Assembly: GCF_013373865.1 (NCBI RefSeq)
Contig: NC_050467.1
Coordinates: 19,738,996-19,802,995, forward strand
DNA: 64,000 nucleotides
Source: Monomorium pharaonis
Lineage: Eukaryota; Arthropoda; Insecta; Hymenoptera; Formicidae
Direction: 5' to 3'
Shown here one piece after another: positions 52,586 through 64,000 of this stretch (position 1 is the first letter of the stretch; each line of letters opens with the position of its first letter). The notes under the pieces are model-generated. The model was given only the letters and a program-made list of their open reading frames with translations. It ran no database searches and had not been told where the DNA came from. Position numbers and translations under genes: made by a program.

Positions 52586-55500
52586 ATGCAACGAATTCAG
52601 CAAGTTGTCTACATTTTATTATATTTACAATTTTTCGTCTGTAACGGTAAGTATACAAAACCTTTAAGTATAATATAATGTAAATTTTATACGTCATTTT
52701 ATACATTAACAAAAATTCGTTAAAATAGTTACGTAAAAAATATTTCTTTGTACATAATTAAATTATATATAATATTATAATAAATTATCTTTTATATTTG
52801 ACATAATTTTATCTTTATCTTAATTTATGTTAAACGAGATATAAAAATTTATTATTATTACTATTTACAACAAAAAAATAAAATGTTTTAGTGTTTACAT
52901 TTAACATTAATACATTATCGAAAGAAAAAACCGACGATACAAACGATATAGTGTGGATTAATGAATGGAAATGCAGTTCTGATAAAGACTGTACGGTAAA
53001 AAATAGTACCTGCAGTAATCAGTTGTGCCAGTGTGCTTCTGAATATATTTTTAATGCCGATATGACAGCCTGCATTAAAGGTAATATTATTTCATAAAAA
53101 TTTCATTGTTTCTCAAAACCTATTATAATTGATTGAACAAAGAGATTATCGTTACGTTTCACAGTTGCAACAAGATTATATGATACGTGCGAGGAAACAG
53201 TGCAGTGTTCGGCTTATCTTCTCAGCGGTGCTAAATGCGTGGAAAATGTTTGTGTATGTGGTCCCGGTTATTACTATCTACACGGTAGATGTAACCGATA
53301 TGTCGGTAAGTAATTTTTGTTATTCTGCTACATCTTTTTATGTCATTTTAATAACGAAAAATATTTAATAATATTATTTATACGTAGGTTTATTCGAGGA
53401 ATGCAAAGAAAATATCGATTGTTATGTGAACGCCGATTTCGAAGCAAGCACTTGCGACGTAGGAATTTGTAAATGTAGTTCTGGCTTTTATCAGCGCGAA
53501 TATCGCACTTGTCGGAGAGAGGGAAAAGGTAAAAATCATGCTTATAACGACACGATTAACATACATAAATTTATGATGGTATTACTTAATGTTGAAATAT
53601 TATATAATATTAATTAATGTTGCTTGCGTAGCTGTCGGCGACGAGTGCACAGTTGATATCGACTGTACTTTCGACAATGCAACATGTAATCAGTTCGTAT
53701 GCGCAAAATTCAAATCCGATGAAGCTGTTGATTTTTCGTCTGATATTATATTAACCAAAGGAGTTTTGGATAAAAGTAATATGAATTACATGACAAGAGT
53801 ATTATAATGTTATAAGATTGTAACTACACATATAAAATCTTTCAGAATCCTTAATAACAAATTGACGAATGTGTCTATGCGTTAGGTGCTCGAGTGGGCA
53901 GTACTTGTGTAACCGATGAGGACTGCAAAGCAGTGAAAAATGCTGTATGTAGTTCTACTGGAACATGCCGTTGCAATCGTGGATATTTCGCATCCGAGAC
54001 AGAAACCGAATGTATCCCAGGTAATAACGTTACACATATCTTGGCACCATTTCGCAGGTCGTGACATTCATGCACTTTATGTCGACAGAACTCGGAGAAC
54101 CCTGTCAAAGTAACGATGTCAGCTACATCGAGAAATCTATTTGTCGCGAAGGGAGATGGAGTTGTACGAAAGGCACAGTTGCATCGAATGATAATCGCGA
54201 ATGTCTTAATGGTAAGTATAAGCTTTAGCTAAATCACATAATTTTCACATAAATTCTCTTTCTTATGTCATGTAAGTGACAATGTAAAATAAATGCACTC
54301 TTTCATATAAAAAGTTTTTGATTCGCATTAAAATTGTATTGAGTTTTGTTATGTTTATCTTATTCAGCGACTAGAGAGTACAGGGGAAATTGCTACTTGA
54401 ACGAACAGTGTTATATCTTTGGTCCTGATGCTGTGTGCAATAACAGTAAATGTATATGCAATGAGGATGCTTCCCATTATGTAAAGAGTGAACTCTTCTG
54501 CTGGGGAAACACAGGGATCGGCGAGACTTGTAAACAAGACCGAGATTGTTACGTGAAAGATTTCAAAGGCAATTTAACATGCAATGGTATATGCGGCTGT
54601 CCTGATGGTACACGTTTAAGCAACGACGAAATGGCCTGTATAGGACCAACAGGTTAACAGTTATTTAATTACTTTTACAAGTTCAGTTGTAGCGTAGTGT
54701 TTGACACAATTTTTGCACTAAATCTTAGAACTTGGAGGAGCTTGCGAAAATAACAATGATTGCGCGATACCACATTCCGTTTGTAAGAAAAAAGTGTGCA
54801 TCTGTGACAAGAACTATTACGAATTACACAAGCAATGTTTGCCAGGTAATATCTTATTAATTCTTACAAAGAATCTGTTTTTCTTTAATCAATTTTTCTT
54901 GAGAAAAAATAATATGTATACTTTATATGTTTATATTGTCATTTTGGTTAACAAATTACAAGAAATATTACTTAAATAATTAAAATATGTATACTTTATA
55001 TGTTTATATTGTCATTTTGGTTAACAAATTACAAGAAATATTACTTAAATAATTAAAATAATGTGCAACTAATATTAAATAATTAAAAACAACGTAACAC
55101 ACGTGATATATGTGACACATGAGACATGATAGTAATTTCATTAAACTTTAATTAAATTTTAGGTATCGATGCTTATTGCACGGATAACCAGGATTGCACA
55201 CCAGAAAATTCTATGTGTATCTCAAGTAAATGTAATTGTAAACCGAATTATGTGTCTGTCTCTATTAATTCGTGCATACCGGGTAAGCATTTGTGTTCAG
55301 CGCGTTTTTATAAAAAAAATGTTAAAAATTTTATGTCTATATTATCGATACAGTAACTTTAACGTTTGAATACTTTATACATGTTTCTAGTATCATTGTT
55401 TGGCGAGTCTTGTGAATTGGACATTCAATGTTCCGCCGTTACAACAGGCTCGATTTGTGCAATAACTGATAACAAAAATGATACCACAGACATAATAGAA

Positions 55501-56397
55501 TCGTCAACGGTTCCAGTAGAAAATAAAACGTGTATCTGTAAGAAAGAAGATTATTACAAATTCGGAAAGTGTTTAAAGAAGAGATGTAAGACTGAATAAT
55601 TTATGATTAAATTATTTTTTCATAAAAATTATTTATTAGGACATTTATATTTATATACTCTCATAGATCTCGATGAAACTTGCATGAATTTGGGCGAATG
55701 TTACGAAACCTACGATCACAATAGAATCGTTTGCAAAAACGGAAAGTGTTCATGCATTTGGGGATATATAAAATCAAATGGTAGTATCTGTGAAAAACAT
55801 CCACAATATTCAACATTTTTTTTACCAGGTAAGTAGCCTTGACTTAGTTAATGGAAAAATTTTGCTGCATTTTATTTCCGCCCACGTGAAGGCAATTTAG
55901 ATTAACAAGAACTTTTCCCAAGTGCGCATAAAACCCTTTATGTGGCAGAATAATGTACTCGCAATTACGAGTTGCGCATTTGCACGCCAGTTTGAGAGCT
56001 GTGTTGTAATTTTTACGATTACCATCGATAAGAAGTGCTTGCAACAACATGGCGCATCTGGAACGAATCTTATGCTCGTTCTTAGAAAGAGTGAAAAGTG
56101 TTCTGTTGAACATTGGCATTTTTCGAACAAAGTCTCAGAAATAAATTTATTACTGTCATGAATTTTGTTATTGCGTAAAAATCAATACGACAGAAATAGC
56201 CTTCGCCTTCCAAGCAATGTTTGATTGATGAAAGTTATTTCTATGGTCATTTACCCTCTTCCTTTTTCACTATTCAGGGCAACCTGAATAATAAATTGAT
56301 TAAATTGTGCTTTCTTTCAGATGGTGCAACTAACGTCGCGTCCACGGGACTTTTTTTAATCACATTCTCTTTTATATTCTCTAGTAAGTTATTTTAG
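52586..56397 (+). CDS. 12-module EB-like cysteine-rich surface protein (13 exons, 629 aa)
   Basis: Exons 52586-52646, 52892-53080, 53165-53305, 53388-53528, 53632-53775, 53886-54020, 54089-54211, 54368-54652, 54729-54845, 55163-55282, 55391-55585, 55667-55828 and 56321-56397. All 12 introns are phase 1 and the sum is 630 codons with the stop. Exon 1 is a signal peptide (VVYILLYLQFFVC). Exons 2-7 and 9-12 encode one six-cysteine module each and exon 8 two. The pattern is C-x5-C-x6-9-C-x3-5-C-x-C then a final C, as in CSSDKDC...STCSNQLCQC. Exon 5 lacks the last cysteines and exon 7 has lost one. Exon 11 carries an insert rich in Thr, Asp and Glu. The final exon gives GLFLITFSFIFSS, a hydrophobic tail for a transmembrane or GPI anchor. 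Similar EB-module proteins are often named prion-like (Q/N-rich) protein 25 in insect databases. A GTAAGT overlaps the last codons at 56384, so a spliced alternative end is possible. Confidence 0.88.
54911..55056 (+). repeat. 73-bp exact tandem duplication in an intron
   Basis: 54911-54983 is repeated at 54984-55056 without a visible mismatch inside intron 9 of the 12-module gene. The identity suggests a very recent event or an assembly duplication. Confidence 0.93.
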
Positions 56398-56459
56398 ATT
56401 TGTAAAAAAAGATTTTTTTGAAATTTTGTGTCATAAAAAAAGATACAAATATTTTGTAA

Positions 56460-56465
56460 AATAAA
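56460..56465 (+). terminator. candidate polyadenylation signal of the 12-module gene
   Basis: AATAAA 63 bp after the stop codon, with further copies near 56642. Confidence 0.5.
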
Positions 56466-59400
56466 TTGTACTTGTATTTGTCACAAATAACATTTTTTTT
56501 ATGTAACAGAAATCGAAAATTTCTGGCAAACTGTTTCTTATTACCAAATAGAACATTCAAAGTATTATATACAATATTATAGCACCTATGTTTATGTATA
56601 TACAGAAAATTTAAAAAATTAAAATGTAAAAAATTTTGAAAAATAAAAAATTAACACAGAAAACGTCATTCTGCTCATACTCCGTTAATGGAATTGCAAT
56701 GGTCAGGCAGCTAGTTTCGATTGCAATTATGCTGTAAGCTGTAACACGATCACGATTAAGCTGTTTATGCTTGATAAAAGCAAACGAAAAATGAAACTGA
56801 ATGTAGGCAACGTGTGATTTGAATACCGCCGTTTCCGGTAATAGAGATTAATTTAAAAGAAAAACTGCGTACTTAAGGTTCCGCTGGACTTGATAAGGAG
56901 ACCAAATAGTCGACACGCGAGCCACATCGGCCGTACTCATTATGACCATTTCTACTGAGCGAGCAACGGTCGCTCAAAGTGTGCTTTCGATGACGTCGTT
57001 GATATATTTAAGGCTTTGTGACGTCATAAAAACGGGAGAAGAGAGGTCAAGGCGCACTATTTAAGTATATACTCTTTATACGATCGACCAGACGTAGAAC
57101 TTTCACCCAAATTGGTAAAGTAGACTGCGTCATAAATGGAAGCGGTTTATCGTAAAAACATTTTTGTTAATTTTGTTTATTATCAGTGGTTTTAATTGAA
57201 CATATTAAAAAAATGCTTAATAATATATAACTTTAAAATATAAACATATTGCATTAAAGTATAAAGATTTTCTATTTAATCTGTTGTGTTTTGAATCTTC
57301 TGTCTTTTCAAATTTTTAACTTTTTATATTTAAATAGCGTGAAAAGAATGTTTTTTTTTTTTTTAAGATTTACAGTCTAATAAGAACATTAAAATAACGA
57401 TAATGTTTTTAAATATAAAAATAAAGTAAATATAATGTAGTATATGTGTGATAATACTATTTAATATACAATGTAAAATTACTGAACATTATCTACAAAA
57501 ATTTTGTCAAAAAACATTAAGAAATGCAACCATGAAAAATATAAAAGATTTTCTAACGTATAAATTTAAAAGATTTTTCTATATGTTTCGATATACTTTG
57601 TGCTCTTATATTACTTAAATACTGCTTTTACGCTTTAATCAATTTATGAATTCTTCTATGATCATCATCAAGCACTAAATTATCGGGTAATCTATATGTA
57701 TATTGTTTCGAAGCTTTTGTTCCTTAAAACTTTACGTTATTAGGCTGTAGTTTATTTAATGTTTATTCAGTACTGTACGCGATTATCCCAATATATAACA
57801 CTTGTTATATTGATAATCATGTACATCAGATATTAAGATTCCTTTATCACGGATCTCAAGATTGACGATTACTAACAAAGAACAAATTTTCGACGTAGAT
57901 TGCTAACGAGCGTAGACTTTTGTTGCTCAACGGAAATTAGTTAAAAAAAATTGTGCCACATAAAATACTGAATTTATGCTTTTTGTATTCTCTTCGTGTA
58001 ATATATAATGTTCTTTTCTTTACTTCATAAATTTGGTGACTAATAATACCGAAGGTTACTACTTACTTCTCTGTACTTCATACATCGCTGACATTACAAT
58101 GTGAATAGCGAACAACCTCGTGATCTTTCGTACCCTTCTACACTTATGCCTAATCTCCATTTATATGACCTAAGCAAAATTACCACCTGCGCTATGCAAC
58201 GCAGATACGAAATCAGATTAAGGAAAATTATTTCTAACGATCGCAAGAACGAACTGATTTTATCGCAGTATTTGTTTGACGATTATTCTATAATTAATTA
58301 TTCTATTCTCTAGATTTCTAGATATCCTTCCTTAATTTCATTACAATTGATTAAGATATTATCTTTGAATACTATCTTTTTTTAATTTAATTGCTGCTCA
58401 AAATAATGATTTAACATTTTGTTCTTCTTAAATTTAATTGGTCTACTTTTCGCAAATATTATTCATGTATATTAACTAAAAGCAAAGACTTTAATTTTAG
58501 AAATAATTTTAGCATTGTATTTCTCTCTTAATTTTATTTATACCAACAATATGCTTTGGAAACCAACAATATGCCGAGCTGAGCGAAAATTTATGTACAA
58601 ACTTGGATACCAAAATATCAATTTGAAATAATAGTGAAGAACGGAACAGCTATCAATCTGTTCCAAAGGCGATACAAGAGAACATTCACACTAGGAACAG
58701 GGAAATTCAATTAGTTGTGTAATTGACGCCGAGATAATGTCAATCAATCATAGTAGCATGGCACATAGATAAAGACAGTGAACATTAAAATCGATATATA
58801 GCTATGTATAACAAAATGTTTATTTAATTCCAATTATTTCATCCTAATAATTAACTAATTATACAGTAAAATTTTGTTGTATATTAATTAAACACATATC
58901 TTTAAAGTTACTTTTCAAATTTTTACAATTAGTATGAATTTGTATATCTATTTACCATATATTCTATCAATCAAAACTGTTTTAATTTAAATCTTAATTT
59001 GTGCTTACTTCAAGATAATTGGATAAAAATTAAAATTGTTTCGTTACTTGAAGAAGTCCTGTTAGCATCACAAGCACATTTTGCAGGTAAGTGTATGTCG
59101 TAGACACAAACACGAAAGTTCAAAGATACAAACTTCACGACTTCCTCCTTAGTATCCTTATCGTCTAGCTGTATCTATCTCAAGAAATCGAGCCGCTTAT
59201 AAATCTTCGAATAAGGTGATTTGATATCGGATACAGTATACAAATGTTTCTCTCTATCAGCGAAAACATTCCTCCGTTTATCCGTTATTTGCGCGCGGCA
59301 AGTTAACGAAGGGATGCGAAAGGTCACACGCCAACCAGATGGACAGCCGATAGAGGCACGACCTGGCTTCTTTCTTTGTAAAATGGGTCAGAACTCGCTC

Positions 59401-60000
59401 ACGCGGATAGGAAGTGACGCTGTGACGCTACCACGAAGATCGTAGGCACGAAATTTGAAGTTTCAACACACGGTTCAGTTACAAAGAAATCGTATCTTGA
59501 ACTTTTATTCTTTATAATGCCCTTGTACTGATTTATACTTGGAAATTATATTCATAAATATTTTACGAACGTTACAGATAATTTACGTACACAAGAGAAT
59601 AAATTAAATAAAATATTTTGCGAATAATTATAGATATCTTTAATTGCTTGATAGTAATAAAAAGTGAATGATATATCTTCGCACTTTTTAAAAAGATAAC
59701 TAAGTTGAAACTCGAAGTTATCAATCAATAATTATTAAAGACAAGTTCTTTTATAATATAATAATGCCTTTGGAAAAAATATATCAATTTTAGTAAAAAA
59801 TCTGATAGAGATTATTTCCATATAGAGTATCTATACATCAGTAAAAATTAGAGAGATTACAATTCGTGTTCATGGAGTGGTTATGACATTTCTTGTGCTC
59901 GCGACTTCTGGAAAATGGTTAAAAGGCGTAGCCGAGCATTACAATCTGTACGGCCATTGATATCATCTATCAGGCCGCAAAGAAATCGCAAAGCGCGAAG
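56466..60000. other. intergenic, AT-rich, with a CRE-like motif pair
   Basis: A GC-richer stretch at about 56,870-57,060 holds TGACGTCG (56991-56998) and a perfect TGACGTCA (57019-57026), 28 bp apart. A GAGCGA/TCGCTC inverted repeat lies just upstream (56957-56975) and CTATTTAAG downstream near 57,058. This could be a promoter or enhancer. Frames at 58101-58313 and 59221-59445 have no recognisable content. Confidence 0.45.
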
Positions 60001-60680
60001 TTGACGCAGAGGTCACGATTTGGTTTAACAAGTTTGCGTTTCTCGCGCTGCAAAAGCGTTCTCGGCCGTGCCACAAACCGTCGCGAGGACTAATGCAGGA
60101 AGAAAATTACGGACGGGCATAGATCTGATACGCGCGCGGCCCGTCGCACTACGTAATTTCCCCCGCGTAATTTCAGGCCGACTTGCTTGCAGGCTCTGCG
60201 GCTGTGATCTAGGACGCCGTGGAAAGTTCGTGCCTGATATCGCGCCGCACACCCGTGACGAAAATCGTCATCAGTCGAGAGAGACGTCAGCGTTGAGGAA
60301 TGCAAACAGCTGGGGAGGTAGGGTGCGATATGCGGCGGCCATGCTAGGTGAGCATAAATCCTCCTGCGGTTCCTGCCGTGCTCGCCCGCGTGCTTTGAAG
60401 GAGGTAAACGCGGAACGCGCGTCGTGGGATTGTGTCGCAGCGATTTTCTTGCCACCCGCGTGTACATATCGGATCGCGTGCCCGACATTACCCGCCCTTA
60501 TGTGTCATGCGTTATATGGTGGCTGGCGGAGGCCAAGGTCGCTCGTGCGACCAGACGCGAGGCTACGCAACGATCCGTCGAGCCGGGTAGGTTTCGGTCG
60601 AGCTTCTCTCGATCAAGCTGGAAATTATCTATTGGAGACGACATTGGACTGTACAAGAATAAAACCATATCTTCGTAAAA
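60001..60680. other. CpG-rich island without recognised gene
   Basis: A sharp GC-rich block in AT-rich DNA. A plus-strand frame of 207 codons (60068-60691) and a minus-strand frame of 132 codons overlap here. Both are arginine- and serine-rich and lack known motifs, as GC-rich DNA often yields by chance. A promoter or a noncoding exon is as likely as a gene. Confidence 0.4.
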
Positions 60681-63031
60681 ATTATTCGTGAAATTGTAAA
60701 ATTATTTGTGGAAGAAAATACAAAAAATTTTTTGCCTCTTGCTCTTTATATATAAGCTATATCGTTAGAAAAATAACTTGTTTTGATTTTTATTCTTTGA
60801 TTGCAATCTCTTGTATCAAAGTACTTTTTTACCAAAGATTTATTTTAAAATTTGATTCCGTTCAAACGCGACAAAATTATAAATAAAATTATATACAACG
60901 CAACTTTTTTTACAAATTCTATAAATTTACTGTGAATTTACCCAAATTAAAATCGACGATTTAGTAATATAATTAGATCTTACAGATATGTTGATAACAT
61001 ATCACGTGATATTACACGTGGTAAAAAGTGAACGTTGTAGAAGAAACGGTTTACATTTAGGTGTTCGTTAAACTTGCGCACTTTCCTTATCAGATTTCAG
61101 CGGAGCTGCCGCAAAATGTGACGCCCGATCGTATCTGCGGAATAAGTGTTTTTTAACGCGCATGCCTGACAGCATCCCATATTTATATATGTATATGGTC
61201 GTAGCGCATTTTATTTTTACGTTTCATAAAATGGCGTTCGCGCATCAGCAATTGCTATTTAAATGAATTTTTCATACCGGACACGCAGCGCGGCTCGACG
61301 TTCCTTTGAATTTATTAGCATCTATTTATAACAGAAAAATTTATACATAACAAAAGATACGAGGGAGAAATAAGACGTCACGCCGTTATTTCTGATTGTG
61401 ACTAAGTTATCTTCTTGTGATGACCCCGTTATGATTTTATTGTGCTTGATTAAATGTTATTTTTTATTTTATTCGATTACTATGTATGTAATATTCACCT
61501 TTTTAAGCATTTAAATGCCATCAGTGCAATAAAATAAGTCACGTAAAATTGTTCATGGTTGTCACATGCTTCTACGAAGGCTGCCATAAATATGCGCATT
61601 TCATTATCGCAATGCAATTTAAAAATCGCGTAGCTTTACCGACGTGGATACATTTTATTTCGTGAGAACATACAAGAAAGAAGTCTGTATTGCCATCTAT
61701 CAAAGAAACCGCAAACTTACTATTTCAGCGATTTATTCGTATAAATACAATTTTCAATAGTACATACATTTTATGTAATTAAAATTATATGTATAATATT
61801 ATTAAATTATTTAACATATTTTATTAAATGCATAGGCACAATGGCACTTGTAAAATATATTTGTTCTTATCTCTCATAGAAGTTATTTTTATTACAAACT
61901 AAACAAAAAAATTTTTATTAAGCGCATTATATATATATATATATATGTATATTATATATATATATATATCTTATTTATGTAAGATATTTAAACTGTGTAT
62001 AAATAATTTTGTTATTAGCAATTAAATTTAAGTTATAATTACGTATTAAAGCAAAGTTTAATTAACGTTATACAAATTTTATCATTTTTTCTGATATTAA
62101 TGTACGTGACATCTAGAGTTATATCATTTTTGTACATGCCTTGCATGTGAAGACTACATATTCATGTATACATAACTTCCTGCACTTCCTGTATCATTTT
62201 ACTTTACAACATGCAACACGTAGAGAACCCAATTTGGACGTGAGCCAGAAATTTTCCATCTTGAAGCTCGAATACACACTCATCTCTTGGAACCAATGCA
62301 ATTACCATTTGCTAATATCCATAGGCTGATCTATCCGGAAATTTATAGAGAGTAACGAGTTGTTCTGCGAAAACTTTACAGATAAAGAGAATAAATTTTT
62401 CTTTTTTTCTGCCTTTCCAACATTTTACCACTAAATTTGATATATGTTCACATTATATCTAAGTTTCCACAGTTTTGAAACTATTAACGTGCAAAAAGAA
62501 GTGGACACAAAATTTAAAATCTTAGATTTTAAAATCTAAATTTCTAATTTTATATTCTAAATTTTAAAATATTACAATTTAAAATATTACAATTTATATG
62601 TATACAATTAAACAAACTTTAAATTATGTTCTTGACTATAATCTATTAAGAAATATAAGAATAAATATCTATTTTGTTCTAATAATATATAATATAAATA
62701 ATTATGTAAAACATATTACACAAATATATATTTTTAAAGTTTATTTTTATTTCCAAAACAAAAAGTTCAAGATTATTTTAAATACTTATAATAAAAATAT
62801 TAAAAATCAATAATATAACATATAAGTACAATGCATATAACATTAAGTTATATACATTGTATAATTCTTTTTTGTAAGATAATATTGCATTGGAGAAAGT
62901 CTATAGGTAAAATTATATATTTATCAATTTACTTTAATATATTATCATCTGTGTATTTATTACAAACTACAACGAAAACGTTTTTACTCAAGCAACAGGA
63001 TGCAAGTATTTTATACCGTCTACCGTATTAA
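60681..63031. other. intergenic, AT-rich
   Basis: No gene is supported. An interrupted (TA)n microsatellite lies at 61928-61970. Confidence 0.6.
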
Positions 63032-63190
63032 CCAAGGGTAGCTTCAACCAAAGGGCGAATCGGGACCGAAGGGCGCGATCCGTCCGAGGGGTTGATGCGT
63101 AAAGGAGGAATATACGGTTTACCAGCTAGCGACGCCAGTATCGATCAGCCGCACACGCGTGTAATTCAGCGGCGTCTGGATATTCGACGA
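63032..63190. other. sharply bounded GC-rich segment, 159 bp
   Basis: Several kilobases of very AT-rich DNA are interrupted by this GC-rich block. On the minus strand one frame reads SSNIQTPLNYTRVRLIDTGV and runs to a possible donor (GTAAAC) at about 63,125; on the plus strand another frame is open for about 53 codons. It could be a small exon, an enhancer or a foreign fragment. I do not recognise it. Confidence 0.35.
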
Positions 63191-64000
63191 TGACTCTTCT
63201 CTATGATTATTTATCTAATCTATAATTTTAATTTATATTTATAAGAACGTTGAGTCAGAGACAACATAATTAAAAAATATTTTTTTTTGTAAATATATTG
63301 ACGTATTATATGTTCTCTAGAAAATTTAAAATGCTCTAAAAATACTTTTTTACTAATAAAACAAAATAATAATTACAAAATAAATTTTTCATAATTCTTT
63401 AATACCTATATCAAAGTTTTTACTATAGAATATTGTGTCTTAAGGGATATTAAGAGGGCACAAAAAATTCTATTTTTTTATTAAATAATATTGCATATGT
63501 AACATGTTATACATGTATAGAGAAAGAATAGTATTGATGAAGTACCTATAAATTTAATTACATACAGATCTGAAAATAATTTTGATCTTCAAAGTAATTA
63601 TGTAAGATGCTCAAACTGCTAGAATGTAAAAATTTTGTGCAGTATTGTATCATATTCTTGAGTGTTCTACAATTATCTTAAGAATCCAACAAAGTAATTT
63701 TTAGATCTGTATCTAATTAAATTTTTAGGTACTTCAGTAAAACCATTTCTTTTGTGTAGAGATAAATAAGAAATATAAAGCAATCAATATTAAGCAAATT
63801 TATCTATATTAAAATAAAAGATATAATCAATTTAACTAAGCACTTCTTTGTGTCTTATCAAAAATGAACATAATTCGAAAATGTATTGAAATATGCATTC
63901 AAGAATATATTCAAAACTGTGAACTTTTATTATTCGTTTGTTTCCTTATTTCCAAACATGTGATGTTGCTTTATTTTTTGGTATTAAAGACAAAATTATT
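63191..64000. other. intergenic, AT-rich
   Basis: Nothing recognised. Confidence 0.6.

Noticed and set aside
60068..60691. 207-codon plus-strand frame
   Set aside because: Overlapping frames are open on both strands in a GC-rich block, composition is arginine-rich, and no domain, signal peptide or splice context supports it.

Overview
The window looks like nuclear DNA of an insect. Genes are split by mostly short GT-AG introns (about 70-320 bp, a few longer). Intergenic DNA is very AT-rich, broken by abrupt CpG-rich patches, with many microsatellites and decayed DNA transposons. A hymenopteran, probably an ant, is my inference from this overall look and from the kind of cysteine-rich EB-module genes present; no single sequence proves it. 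All gene models below were built by reading splice sites and keeping the reading frame across every junction.

Layout. 1-18.9 kb has no gene I can support: AT-rich DNA with GC-richer patches (about 2.8-3.6, 4.4-5.4, 7.9-8.3, 11.2-11.8 and 13.1-13.6 kb) and microsatellites. 18,906-26,345 is one large foldback-type mobile element: 125-bp inverted terminal caps (2 mismatches), a 9-bp flanking direct repeat CCTGAAGTT, and arms made of a 163-bp satellite in opposite orientations (about 8.7 units on the left, 32 complete units on the right) around a roughly 0.5-kb loop with no transposase. 28.1-29.6 kb is a CpG island with a minus-strand signal-peptide first exon of an unidentified gene that continues elsewhere. 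32.6-35.0 kb is a complete minus-strand ferrochelatase gene (8 exons, 399 aa, heme synthesis). 36.1-38.0 kb is a complete plus-strand EEF1A lysine methyltransferase 2 gene (4 exons, 219 aa), head to head with ferrochelatase.

From 40.4 to 56.4 kb lies a group of surface or secretory-pathway genes: a small minus-strand EB-like protein (171 aa, 2 cysteine modules); a minus-strand single-pass, acidic, low-complexity protein of unknown family (770 aa); and a plus-strand protein with a signal peptide, 12 cysteine modules and a C-terminal hydrophobic tail (629 aa, 13 exons). The last two are head to head with about 1 kb between start codons. Every intron in the two EB-like genes is phase 1, so modules are exchangeable units. 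A decayed hAT transposase tail and a 457-bp palindrome sit in introns of the small EB gene, and a 129-bp foldback element lies near 48.1 kb. 56.4-64 kb has no supported gene but holds a CRE-like motif pair near 57.0 kb and GC islands at 60.0-60.7 and 63.03-63.19 kb.

Ferrochelatase and the methyltransferase are housekeeping functions. The EB-like genes and the 770-aa protein share location and membrane or secretory features, but nothing in the sequence shows that they act together.
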